Of a stretch of 64,000 bases of DNA, positions 54,766 through 63,173 are shown one piece after another. The notes under the pieces were generated by a model, which saw nothing but the letters and a program-made list of their open reading frames with translations, ran no database searches and was not told the origin of the DNA. The stretch is from Hymenobacter sp. CRA2 (GTDB lineage: Bacteria > Bacteroidota > Bacteroidia > Cytophagales > Hymenobacteraceae): assembly GCF_002007105.1 (NCBI RefSeq), contig NZ_MVBC01000007.1, positions 124,001 to 188,000 on the forward strand. Direction: 5' to 3'. Both the position numbers and the translations under genes were made by a program. Every line of letters starts with the position of its first letter. Positions within the stretch are counted from its first letter, which is position 1.

Positions 54766-54893
54766 TTAGACCTGCACCCAACGGCAATGCGGCTGCCGGT
54801 AGCGGCGGAAGCGGGCAATAAAGTCGCGCTGCGGCGGTCTTCCGAATCATAGTCGCTGTAGCGCAGGGTTAGCCAGCCGCGGATTTCGATCAT
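54766..54893 (-). pseudogene. Remnant of an immunity protein 7-like gene
   Basis: ATG 54893 gives MIEIRGWLTLRYSDYDSED, close to the start of the Imm7 family of polymorphic-toxin immunity proteins. The frame then turns into Ser/Ala/Cys-rich sequence of poor quality. The neighbouring frame picks up RDFIARFRRYRQPHCRWVQV with a TAA at 54766-54768, as if one base were gained or lost near 54840. What is left is about 42 codons, while Imm7 proteins have about 100 or more, so this is a broken, truncated copy. The family call rests on a short match. Confidence 0.4.
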
Positions 54894-54922
54894 GATAAGG
54901 TCTGATAATCTACCCACTCAAA

Positions 54923-55189
54923 TTAGGTAGGCAGATACTGGCCATCAATACGAATGGTGTCTCCGCTTTGCATCTCAATAGTTAGCGCATCTTCCCCGGT
55001 GCTCAACGCATGGATGGATTCGCTGAAACCCCAGGGAAAAGCCCTGCTCAACGTGAGGGCCCGCAGCTTGTGTATCGTCAGCACTTTGAGGCCAGTATGG
55101 TGCCGCAGGGATACCTGACGGGTGCCGGCGGCCCAGTTCACCCGTAGCTCAGTCAGCACCGCGCCGTGCGCGTCAAAAGCATGAAGCAT
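54923..55189 (-). CDS. Small protein of unknown function
   Basis: The 88 residues have no signal peptide or helix of membrane type and read as seven or eight short strands (AVLTELRVNW, TRQVSLRHHTGLKVLTIHKL, DALTIEMQSGDTIRIDG). This suggests a small beta barrel. It is just upstream of the immunity-like remnant on the same strand (30 bases), so both may have belonged to one cassette. Its codon use is acceptable but less biased than in the core genes. I recognise no family. Confidence 0.5.
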   Translation of the reverse strand: MLHAFDAHGAVLTELRVNWAAGTRQVSLRHHTGLKVLTIHKLRALTLSRAFPWGFSESIHALSTGEDALTIEMQSGDTIRIDGQYLPT

Positions 55190-55254
55190 ATCTGAAGAAT
55201 TATGTTACGCAGCCGGCAGTAGCAATTGTGAAAGGCCAAGCGGAATCAACGCCG

Positions 55255-55262
55255 TACCTTTG
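55255..55262 (+). promoter_or_regulatory. Probable -7 box of the ABC-F gene promoter
   Basis: TACCTTTG is an exact TAnnTTTG box 27 bases before the ATG at 55289. The nearest upstream TTG (55226-55228) is 26 bases away, longer than usual. Confidence 0.45.
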
Positions 55263-55288
55263 CAGTTCCTGCGCTGCAAGGTATCTAC

Positions 55289-57226
55289 ATGATTTCCATC
55301 TCCGACCTCGACTTTCACTTCGGTGCCCGTACGCTTTACGACGGGGCCAACCTGCACATCAAGCCCAAAGACAAGATTGGCCTCATCGGGCTGAACGGCC
55401 AGGGCAAATCCACGCTGCTGCGCCTGCTGGTAGGCGAGTACCGCCCCGACGGCGGCTCCATCAGCATGAGCAAGGACGTGTCGCTGGGCTTCCTGAACCA
55501 GGATTTGCTTAGCTACGACTCGCACGAGCCCATCCTGGTGGTGGCCATGCAGGCCTTCGCCGAAGCGCTGGACCTGCAAAAGAAGATTGACGAGGTGCTG
55601 CTGGAGTTTGAGAACAACTACACCGACGACCTCGTCGACAAGCTGGCCGGGCTGCAGGAGCGCTTCGAGGCCCTGGGCGGCTACACCATGCAGGCCCGCA
55701 CCGAGGAAATTCTCGAAGGCCTGGGCTTTACCACCGAGGAGCTGCAGCGCCCGCTGAAGCTGTTTTCGGGCGGCTGGCGCATGCGCGTGATGCTGGCCAA
55801 AATCCTCCTGCAGGAACCCTCCTTGCTGCTGCTCGACGAACCGACCAACCACTTGGACCTACCGTCGATTAAGTGGATTGAAAACTACCTGGCCGGCTAC
55901 GAAGGCGCCGTGATTATCGTGTCGCACGACCGGGAATTCCTCGACAACACCACCAACATGACGGTGGAGGTAACCGGCGGCAAGCTGGTGCCCTACGCCG
56001 GCAACTACTCCTTCTACATGGAGGAAAAGGCCCTGCGCGACGAAATTCAGCAGGGCGCCTTCGACAACCAGCAGGCCGCCATCCGGCAGGCCGAGCGGTT
56101 TATCGAGCGGTTTAAGGCCAAGGCCTCGAAGGCCAAGCAGGCCCAGAGCCGCCAGAAGATGCTCGACAAAATGGACCGCATCGACTCGGTAGCCCCCGAG
56201 GCGGCCAAGGTGAACTTCTCCTTCCGCTTCTCGGTGCAGCCCGGCCGCCACATCCTGCGCATGGAGCACGTGACCAAGAAGTACGGCGAAAAGCTCATTT
56301 TCCGCGACACCAACGTGCACATCGAGCGCGGCGACAAGATTGCCCTGATTGGGGCCAACGGCAAGGGTAAATCCACGCTGATGCGCATGGTGTCGGGCTC
56401 GGAAGGGCCGACTTCGGGCACCCACCAGCTGGGCCACAACGTGATTATGGCCTTCTACGCCCAGCACCAGTTGGAGTCGCTGAACGTGGACAACGAGGTG
56501 CTGCAGGAGATGGTACAGGCCGGCTCGAAGCGCACCGAAATGGAATTGCGCACGGTACTCGGCTCCTTCCTCTTCACCGGCGACTCGGTGTTCAAGAAAA
56601 TCAAGGTGCTCAGCGGGGGCGAGAAAAGCCGCGTGGCCCTGGCCAAAACGCTGATTTCGGAGGCCAACTTCCTGCTGCTCGACGAACCGACCAACCACTT
56701 GGACATGCAGTCGGTGAACATCCTGATTCAGGCGCTGGAGCAGTTCGAGGGCACGTTCCTGGTCATCAGCCACGACCGTTACTTCGTGGAAAACGTGGCC
56801 ACCAAGATCTGGTACATCGAGAACTTCCAGCTGAAGGAGTACCCCGGCACCTACCACGAGTACGAGCAGTGGCAGGACGAGCGCGCCAAGGAAGCTAAGA
56901 AGCTCGGCCTCGCGGCCCCGGCCGCCCCGAAGCCCAAGCCGGTGGAGGTGAAAAAGGAGCTGAGCCAGCAGGAGCGCGAAACCACCCAGCGCGAGCTGAA
57001 GCAGACCAGCAAGCAGCTGCAGGAAGTGGAAGCCCGCGTGGCTAAGCTGGAGCAGGAGCTGGCCGGCTACGAAAAGCAGCTCGGCGACCCGAATATCTAC
57101 AACAACGCCGCCCAGCTGAAGGACGCCACGGTGAAGTTTGAGCAGGTGAAGAAGGAGCTGAGCAAGGCCAACGACCAGTGGAGCGAGCTGGCCGAAAAGG
57201 TGGAAGCGCTGGAGGGGAAGTTGTAA
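55289..57226 (+). CDS. ABC-F family ATPase
   Basis: The 645 residues contain two ATP-binding cassettes without membrane domains. Walker A motifs are GLNGQGKST (34-42) and GANGKGKST, signatures are LFSGGWRMRVMLAK and LSGGEKSRVALAK, and both Walker B motifs are LLLDEPTNHLD. The ABC-F linker (about 240-290) is rich in Lys and Arg (RFIERFKAKASKAKQAQSRQKMLDKMD). The C-terminal 90 residues form a coiled coil (about 560-645), as in Uup/YdiF-like members. ABC-F proteins bind the ribosome and act in translation or antibiotic protection; this form looks like a housekeeping member. It is a lone gene. Confidence 0.93.
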   Translation: MISISDLDFHFGARTLYDGANLHIKPKDKIGLIGLNGQGKSTLLRLLVGEYRPDGGSISMSKDVSLGFLNQDLLSYDSHEPILVVAMQAFAEALDLQKKIDEVLLEFENNYTDDLVDKLAGLQERFEALGGYTMQARTEEILEGLGFTTEELQRPLKLFSGGWRMRVMLAKILLQEPSLLLLDEPTNHLDLPSIKWIENYLAGYEGAVIIVSHDREFLDNTTNMTVEVTGGKLVPYAGNYSFYMEEKALRDEIQQGAFDNQQAAIRQAERFIERFKAKASKAKQAQSRQKMLDKMDRIDSVAPEAAKVNFSFRFSVQPGRHILRMEHVTKKYGEKLIFRDTNVHIERGDKIALIGANGKGKSTLMRMVSGSEGPTSGTHQLGHNVIMAFYAQHQLESLNVDNEVLQEMVQAGSKRTEMELRTVLGSFLFTGDSVFKKIKVLSGGEKSRVALAKTLISEANFLLLDEPTNHLDMQSVNILIQALEQFEGTFLVISHDRYFVENVATKIWYIENFQLKEYPGTYHEYEQWQDERAKEAKKLGLAAPAAPKPKPVEVKKELSQQERETTQRELKQTSKQLQEVEARVAKLEQELAGYEKQLGDPNIYNNAAQLKDATVKFEQVKKELSKANDQWSELAEKVEALEGKL

Positions 57227-57230
57227 GATC

Positions 57231-57277
57231 TAAGCACAAAGCAGTGCGAATAGCGAATTCGCGCTGCTTTGTGCTTA
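57231..57277 (+). terminator. Hairpin after the ABC-F gene
   Basis: The perfect arms 57231-57244 and 57264-57277 (TAAGCACAAAGCAG and complement) begin 4 bases after the stop. No T run follows, so termination strength is uncertain. Confidence 0.5.
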
Positions 57278-57474
57278 TACATGCTTTAGGATTGTTCAGG
57301 GCTTACGTGCCTGCCGCAGCAAGATCCAGTGGAGCAGGAGAGGGCGGCAGTAAACTAATGGGGCCGGTGTTGAATGGCCACCCGTATTGGACTTGCAGCG
57401 CGTAGCATTCTTTGAGCGGAGCGCATAAAGGCTTGGGTGTAGAGCCGGCATCCATTCCAGACCCCCCTGATTTA

Positions 57475-58566
57475 TTAACGGGACGGCTTGCCGTTGGAAT
57501 CGGGACTGAACCCTGTGCTGTCCTCGGCGAGCATAGAGTTTTGGACAGCTGTATTGATTGTTTCATCGTCGGGGTCGTCGCTCGCGTCCCAGTCAGATTC
57601 CACAGATCGTCTGCTCTTCCGCTGCAGCTGTAGGTTGCTCAGTTCCCGTTTAGGGTATAGCTGGCCCGCAAAAGCAAAATCGGTGCTGTTAATCACAAGG
57701 CCGCCCCGAATCGGCTGTCCATCCTTGGTAATGTCACCGGGCAGCTGATAGCACATAATAGATGTTTGATCAGGCGGCGTGCCCATAATGCTGTTGCGGC
57801 TCAGCGGTGTGAGCACCTGGCGGTTTACCATGTCCTCGTTCCAGCCTTGTGTCCGTAAGAAGTAAGCGTAAGCTTTTCTTGGGTCGATGCGGTTGACCAG
57901 TTCCTCGCGCATGTGTTCGTGTGGAAAGCCCAGGGTATGACCAGTTTCGTGGCATACCACCCGCTTAAACTCCGATAGCGGGGTACTCTCCGTGAAGCCC
58001 TGCAGGTTCATGGTCGGCTGATTTTTGGGAATCAGGAGAATGTCTGTGCCTAAGTACGACCAGTAGCCCGTGTTGTCGAAGGCAATACGGACCGTTCCGA
58101 CGTCTTTGGTTTCGGCAAAGCTGATGCAGGTCGTCCTGCTCCAGGCATTCATATGCTCCAGAATCATCCGGCGTAGCCGCTGCGATGCAGGCGCCATAAA
58201 GCTCACGGTTAGCTGGCGGGTCTTCTTGCCCCAGTACTTGCTCGTCAACAAGGTCAGGCTAAGCCGGTCGGTTAGGCCCAACTGGGCTAATCCCAGCATG
58301 TTCAACCGCTTCCGTGGATCATTTTTGGTGTAGACCTCAATGGCCGTGTCTGCCGCGCGTTGCTGTAGCCGCTGCGGCAGCTGCCGAATGGAGCAACCAA
58401 TGAACTGGGACTGCGGACCATCTTGGTTTGAATCGTCTTCGTCAGCGGGCTCCGGATTGGGAAAGTCATTGTTCTCGGAGTCGTGCTCCAAGCTGTGAAG
58501 TACATCGTCAACCAATTGGCGAATGTGACTCAGCGTGGCACGAAGTTGCTTTTTGTTCTTTTTCAT
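57475..58566 (-). CDS. Astacin/matrixin-like zinc metalloprotease without signal peptide
   Basis: From ATG 58566 the product has 363 residues. The metzincin zinc motif HETGHTLGFPHEH (His206, Glu207, His210, His216) and the Met-turn SIMCY (Met271, Tyr273) identify an M12A (astacin)-type peptidase. The fold starts at about 115 with LTVSFMAPASQRLRRMILEHMNAWSRTTCISF and is preceded by about 100 residues with an acidic stretch (29-52) that may be a propeptide or docking segment. There is no signal peptide or lipobox, so the protein is predicted to stay in the cytoplasm unless exported in another way. A charged Ser/Asp tail (about 315-363) ends it. It is divergent from the gluzincin-MBL operon across an 800-base AT-rich gap; GC is lower than in the core genes. 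Whether the three genes act together is inference. Confidence 0.85.
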   Translation of the reverse strand: MKKNKKQLRATLSHIRQLVDDVLHSLEHDSENNDFPNPEPADEDDSNQDGPQSQFIGCSIRQLPQRLQQRAADTAIEVYTKNDPRKRLNMLGLAQLGLTDRLSLTLLTSKYWGKKTRQLTVSFMAPASQRLRRMILEHMNAWSRTTCISFAETKDVGTVRIAFDNTGYWSYLGTDILLIPKNQPTMNLQGFTESTPLSEFKRVVCHETGHTLGFPHEHMREELVNRIDPRKAYAYFLRTQGWNEDMVNRQVLTPLSRNSIMGTPPDQTSIMCYQLPGDITKDGQPIRGGLVINSTDFAFAGQLYPKRELSNLQLQRKSRRSVESDWDASDDPDDETINTAVQNSMLAEDSTGFSPDSNGKPSR

Positions 58567-59365
58567 GTTGGCTGGAGGATTAAGGCGAAACTCGGTGACT
58601 AGCCTATGCCTGCCCGACACGGTCGGGCACAGATAATTTGCGCGACTGCCAGGGCCAACTGGTCGTCGCGGGAGCGTGCAAGCAAAGGAGCAGCAGGAAG
58701 GTGTGCCGTGTGGGTTAGCTTCGGCAGCCTAAAACCGGAGTAAGGGGCGCTGGGGATCGGCAGATTAATGAATCGGGCTGCCCGCAGAGGCTTAGAGGCT
58801 ATGGTATTACAGCTGTGGCGTCATCCCCGGCAAAGCAGCCAAGGTTCCATAAATGCAGGGAAATCGGAAGGCCTTCCGCAGGAGGAAGGCTGACGTAGAA
58901 GTAGCCGGGCCGGAAGACAACGATAAACAGATATTTTGTATAATGCAAATAAAAAATTATACATTTTGTTAGGACGTAGGGAAAGCTTTTAGGGATGCCT
59001 TAATCAGGCAAGAATTTGCTGCGTGATATATGGATGCCTGAAGTGGTGAGTAGAATGGGTTATTTTTTATGAAATACTGCTAAAAAATAGTATTTTGTCC
59101 TTGGTAGCCATTTCGCTTTTGCTACCCGTATCACGCTCTGCCGACAACCGGCGCTAGAGGTGCACCGCCTCCAGCTTCCATCCACAGGTTCAGTCGCACT
59201 ACTTATTCGGCGGCGTTCCTGCAACATACATTACCTGCTTTCTACCTCTGCCGCACTGGCTTATTGGCTGCACGCCAGCTATGACAGTGAGCCGGTACCG
59301 GTTGCCTACTATGGAAGCGGCTTTGGCTGCTAGTAGTTGTTCGCTCCGATTAACTGCTTGTATGT
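58567..59365. other. AT-rich divergent regulatory gap
   Basis: These 799 bases hold no gene I can support. About 58920-59100 is strikingly AT-rich. It has two inverted repeats, 58937-58944 with 58956-58963 (TGTATAAT and complement) and 59072-59078 with 59089-59095 (AAATACT and complement), which could be operators or promoter parts for the divergent genes. TATTTTG stretches occur near both, one base short of the TAnnTTTG box. Confidence 0.5.
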
Positions 59366-61546
59366 ATGAATACCTTTACCAATCTGCACCGACGGCCGGC
59401 CTTCCGCAAGCTCCGCGCCTACAGCTTCGACCCCTCCTTATCGCTGCGTATGGATACGGTCGACATCAACAACCTCACCTACAAAGTCGAATGGGAGGAA
59501 TTGGTGCCGGGCCCTGTGGGTGAGTACGTCGAAATCATCGATTACGACCCGACTGTGCGGCGCTTCTACAAGCCTGTGGACCTGGACAGCCGTTACATCA
59601 TGGCTCAAGACGGCTTGGACCCGAGCGAGAGCAACCCGCAGTACCACCAGCAGATGGTGTACGCGGTGGTGATGACGACCATCAAGAACTTTGAGCGGGC
59701 GCTCGGGCGTAAAGTGCTGTGGGCTTCCGATTACCAGCCCAACGGGACCCGCGGCGGTACCTTTAGCTTCGTGCAGCGGCTGCGCATCTACCCCCACGCC
59801 CTGCGCGACGCCAATGCCTACTACAGTCCACCGAAGAAGGCGCTGCTCTTCGGTTATTTCGCCTCTGCTCCAGCGGACGAAACCACGCTGATGCCCGACT
59901 CGCTGGTATTTACCTGCCTGAGTCACGACATCGTTGCCCACGAAGTAACGCATGCCATCCTTGATGGCATGCACTATTACTATAACGAAGCTACCAACCC
60001 CGATGTGCTGGCTTTCCACGAGGCCTTCGCCGATATCGTGGCGCTATTTCAGCATTTTACCTTTCCGGAGGTGCTCAAGCACCAGATCGGCAAAACCCGC
60101 GGCAATTTGGCTTCGCAGAACTTGCTGGGTGAGCTGGCACAGCAGTTTGGCTCGGCCATTGGCGGCTACGGCAGCCTGCGCGATGCCATCGGTTTCTACG
60201 ACGAGCACGGCCGCTGGCAGGCGAAGGAGCCCAGTGGTGACGAATACCGCGAAGTGTACGAGCCGCACCCCCGAGGCAGTATCTTAGTCGCAGCCGTTTT
60301 CGAAGCTTTTCTGTCGATTTATAAGTCGCGCATTGCCTCGCTGCTGCGCATCGCCTCCAACGGCACCGGTATCTTACCCCAAGGCGACCTGCATCCGGAC
60401 CTCGTCGACCGGCTGGCCCACGAAGCGGCCAAAGCGGCCAACCACGTGCTGAGCATGTGCATTCGCGCCCTGGATTACTGTCCGCCTGTCGACATTACCT
60501 TCGGTGAGTACCTGCGCGCCATCATTACGGCCGATATGGACCTGGTAACCGATGACGTCTTGGATTATCGTTTGGCCTTCATCGACGCGTTCCGACGCCG
60601 TGGCATCTACCCCTCCGGCATCAAGACCCTGAGCGTGGAAAGCCTGCAGCACAAGATCTGGAACATCGGTAAAACAGCTCCTGCTCTTGGGCCAGGGGGC
60701 GACAGCATTGCCGACCTGTGGGCCGAGGAAGACAAGGACGACTGCCAGCCGCAGCACTTGAGGGGCAAACAGGCTCCGTCGCCGCGAGCTGAGCGCCCCA
60801 CGGCGACGGAAAGCATAAACGTCACCGATTCGTGGTTTACCGACCTCAGCGAATTTCTGCGCGGTTACGCTGACGAAATCAAGTACGTCAATGACCGCCG
60901 GGAAATCTACCGTATTACCAAGGGGTACATTGAAGGTGGGCAGGAAGGCGGGTTACACAAGCGCATCAACAGCCACCAAGCGGGCCCGCGCAGGTTTATG
61001 GATATCACCGGTTTGGTATTCGGACCGGAGGCGAAAAAGCTCGGCGTCAAGATGCGCCCCAAGGACCAGGGCGAGTCACAGGAGGCGTCCTTTCAGATTC
61101 AGAACCTAAGGCTGGTTGACCGCATTGGGCCCAATGGGAACCAGATCAACCAAGTGGTCTTCTCGCTGGTACAGCGCTGCAGCCTGAAACGGCACCAGAA
61201 AAAGGGACAAAAATTCAAGTGGAAAGGCACTCACGACCCAGTAAATCCTGGACTCGCTGCCGAGGGCTCCACCAACGGTACAGCCTGCCTGAAATTCCGC
61301 GGTGGCTGCACCCTGATTTTCGACCTCGACACACGCGTGCTCAAGTACGCCATCACGAAGCCCCTGCTCGACATGCGGGCTTGGCTCAAGTCCGACGGGC
61401 ACAAGAGACGTAGCGACCAGCGGCGGGCCGAGCGGCAGTTTCAGTATCAGTTCGGTGCTGGCGACGACCATAACCCTTTCGCTCAGTATTTCGGGCAGCA
61501 GCGTCATCAGCTGCAGGAACCCTTTTCTTTTCTGCACCAACACTAA
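59366..61546 (+). CDS. Gluzincin-like metallopeptidase fused to an unrecognised C-terminal region
   Basis: The 726 residues have no signal peptide. HEVTH (192-196) and a downstream Glu219 in FHEAFADIVALF make a gluzincin (HEXXH...E) zinc site, as in thermolysin-like enzymes. The segment FERALGRKVLWASD...RLRIYPHALRDANAYYSP before it and ISH-type VFTCLSHDIVAHEV fit a peptidase domain of about 50-420, without the usual thermolysin propeptide. About 420-480 is a charged linker. Residues 480-726 (SWFTDLSEFLRGYADEIKYVNDRREIYRITKGYIEGGQEGG...) are conserved-looking but match nothing I know; a Lys/Arg-rich stretch follows. It is 13 bases upstream of the MBL-fold gene and so almost surely co-transcribed. 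A role in a conflict or regulated-proteolysis system is a hypothesis. Confidence 0.8.
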   Translation: MNTFTNLHRRPAFRKLRAYSFDPSLSLRMDTVDINNLTYKVEWEELVPGPVGEYVEIIDYDPTVRRFYKPVDLDSRYIMAQDGLDPSESNPQYHQQMVYAVVMTTIKNFERALGRKVLWASDYQPNGTRGGTFSFVQRLRIYPHALRDANAYYSPPKKALLFGYFASAPADETTLMPDSLVFTCLSHDIVAHEVTHAILDGMHYYYNEATNPDVLAFHEAFADIVALFQHFTFPEVLKHQIGKTRGNLASQNLLGELAQQFGSAIGGYGSLRDAIGFYDEHGRWQAKEPSGDEYREVYEPHPRGSILVAAVFEAFLSIYKSRIASLLRIASNGTGILPQGDLHPDLVDRLAHEAAKAANHVLSMCIRALDYCPPVDITFGEYLRAIITADMDLVTDDVLDYRLAFIDAFRRRGIYPSGIKTLSVESLQHKIWNIGKTAPALGPGGDSIADLWAEEDKDDCQPQHLRGKQAPSPRAERPTATESINVTDSWFTDLSEFLRGYADEIKYVNDRREIYRITKGYIEGGQEGGLHKRINSHQAGPRRFMDITGLVFGPEAKKLGVKMRPKDQGESQEASFQIQNLRLVDRIGPNGNQINQVVFSLVQRCSLKRHQKKGQKFKWKGTHDPVNPGLAAEGSTNGTACLKFRGGCTLIFDLDTRVLKYAITKPLLDMRAWLKSDGHKRRSDQRRAERQFQYQFGAGDDHNPFAQYFGQQRHQLQEPFSFLHQH

Positions 61547-61559
61547 CCATTAGGCTATC

Positions 61560-63083
61560 ATGAATTCGGTAAATGGAACAGCCACGAGCTTGGCTGCACG
61601 CACCGCTACTACCCGGGTAGACGTGCGCATGTACTGCCTTGGTACTGGAGACTGTTTTGTGCTTAAGTTTTATGCCGGCGACGCCGAGCAGTTCACCATC
61701 CTAGTTGATTGCGGTAGCTGCGTCCGTGATGGAGAGAAGCTGCGCCCGTACCTGAACGACCTGCGTGAGTACGTCGGGGGGCAAATCGACCTGCTCATCG
61801 TCACGCACGAGCACAACGACCACGTCAACGGCTTCGATCGGTGCCACAATGTCTTTGAGGGCCTGACTATCAAGCAGGCATGGTTTGCGTGGACGGAAAA
61901 TCCCAACGACCCTACCGGGCAGGCGCAGGAGCTGCTGAATAAACGGCAAAAGATGCGCGTGGGCCTGCGCAAAGCGCTCAAGCAGGTCCGTAAGAACATT
62001 AGGCAAAACCCACCCGGCCGTGGCCGACCGCTCGATGCTTTCATGTCGGGCCTTGATACATTGAGCTTCGTCAACCTTGACGAGGGCAACAACCTGAGCA
62101 CCAAAAAAAAATCGGACCAGGAGCTGATGGGCATGAAGGTCATCAAAGACTTGCTCCGCCGTCGTGGTGTTGAAACCCGCTACCTGCACCCGGGGCATTC
62201 GGTGGCCCTACCCGAGCTGCCGGGCGTCAATTTTCACGTGCTCGGGCCACCCCTCGATAAAAAGTACATCTATAAAAACGGCAAGGAAGGCCGAGATGTA
62301 TACAAGCGTCACTTCTCCATCGGGGATAGTCTCATGGCTTTAGACAGCCTGCTGGAGCTCAACCACGAGCTGCGCGACGCAGACCTGCCGTTTAATCCAG
62401 AGTTCGTCCTGAATGAGTTTGACCTGGACGACACCGGCATCCGGCACGCTCCGGCGGACTGGCAGCGTTACCTGCGTCAGGCCAAGGCCCTGGTCGACCG
62501 TTACCACCATCCCCGTTGCGCGTGGCGCTCCATTGAGGACGAGTGGCTTTTCGCGGCGGGCAGCTTGGCCATTCGCCTCAACTCCCACATCAACAATACA
62601 AGTTTGGCCTTGGGCGTCGAGCTCGGTGCGGGTGGCCCCGTGCTGCTGCTCCCGGGCGACGCAGAATTCGGTAGCTGGGAAAGCTGGCACATGATAGAGC
62701 AGTGGGAGGGCCTGGGTGCCGGCGGCAAGCACCTGGTCGAGGACCTGCTCAACCGCACCGTATTCTACAAAGTCGCGCACCACCTGAGCTACAACGGCAC
62801 CCCGCTGGCCAAGGGCGTACAAATGATGACCAGTCCGGAGCTGGCCGTGATGGCCAGCCTGGACCTCAACCGCATCGCGGAACGCTGGAAGAGCACCATG
62901 CCCAACAAAGAATTGTTGGCCGAGCTGATGCGCCGCAGTCAAGGGCGGTGCTTTGTCATGGAAGATGCGGCTCTTCTCTCGCCCTCCTCCGACGCATTGG
63001 CCCAGAGCATGCCGGACCGCTACTGCGTAAAAACCGATTCAGATAAGCGGACGCTCTACAAGCAGTATTCGGTAGTGCTTTAA
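61560..63083 (+). CDS. Metallo-beta-lactamase-fold hydrolase (ComEC-like MBL domain, large insertion)
   Basis: The 507 residues show the MBL fold. The first strand MYCLGTGDCFVLKFYAGDAEQFTILVDCGS (23-52) leads to the HxHxDH motif THEHNDH (His83, His85, Asp87, His88), and the far half has LLLPGDAEF (Asp367) and YKVAHHLSYNGT (His407/408). This second half is like the MBL domain of ComEC and its free-standing relatives, which act on nucleic acids or nucleotides. The middle (about 100-340) is a large basic insertion (LRKALKQVRKNIRQNPPGRGRPL) not found in small members. No signal peptide, so it acts in the cytoplasm. It is the second gene of the operon with the gluzincin-like protein. Substrate unknown. 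Confidence 0.83.
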   Translation: MNSVNGTATSLAARTATTRVDVRMYCLGTGDCFVLKFYAGDAEQFTILVDCGSCVRDGEKLRPYLNDLREYVGGQIDLLIVTHEHNDHVNGFDRCHNVFEGLTIKQAWFAWTENPNDPTGQAQELLNKRQKMRVGLRKALKQVRKNIRQNPPGRGRPLDAFMSGLDTLSFVNLDEGNNLSTKKKSDQELMGMKVIKDLLRRRGVETRYLHPGHSVALPELPGVNFHVLGPPLDKKYIYKNGKEGRDVYKRHFSIGDSLMALDSLLELNHELRDADLPFNPEFVLNEFDLDDTGIRHAPADWQRYLRQAKALVDRYHHPRCAWRSIEDEWLFAAGSLAIRLNSHINNTSLALGVELGAGGPVLLLPGDAEFGSWESWHMIEQWEGLGAGGKHLVEDLLNRTVFYKVAHHLSYNGTPLAKGVQMMTSPELAVMASLDLNRIAERWKSTMPNKELLAELMRRSQGRCFVMEDAALLSPSSDALAQSMPDRYCVKTDSDKRTLYKQYSVVL

Positions 63084-63145
63084 GCTCTGTGCGCGCCCTT
63101 TCTGCGCAGGAGTAGCAAATCTTTTCCCCTTCGGGCATTTAGCTC

Positions 63146-63153
63146 TAGTTTTG
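63146..63153 (+). promoter_or_regulatory. Probable -7 box of the T9SS plug gene
   Basis: TAGTTTTG is an exact TAnnTTTG box 20 bases before the ATG at 63174. The -33 region (CTTTTC near 63121) is a poor match. The short leader is common in this group. Confidence 0.45.
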
Positions 63154-63173
63154 GCAGAATCGTACTTGCTTGT

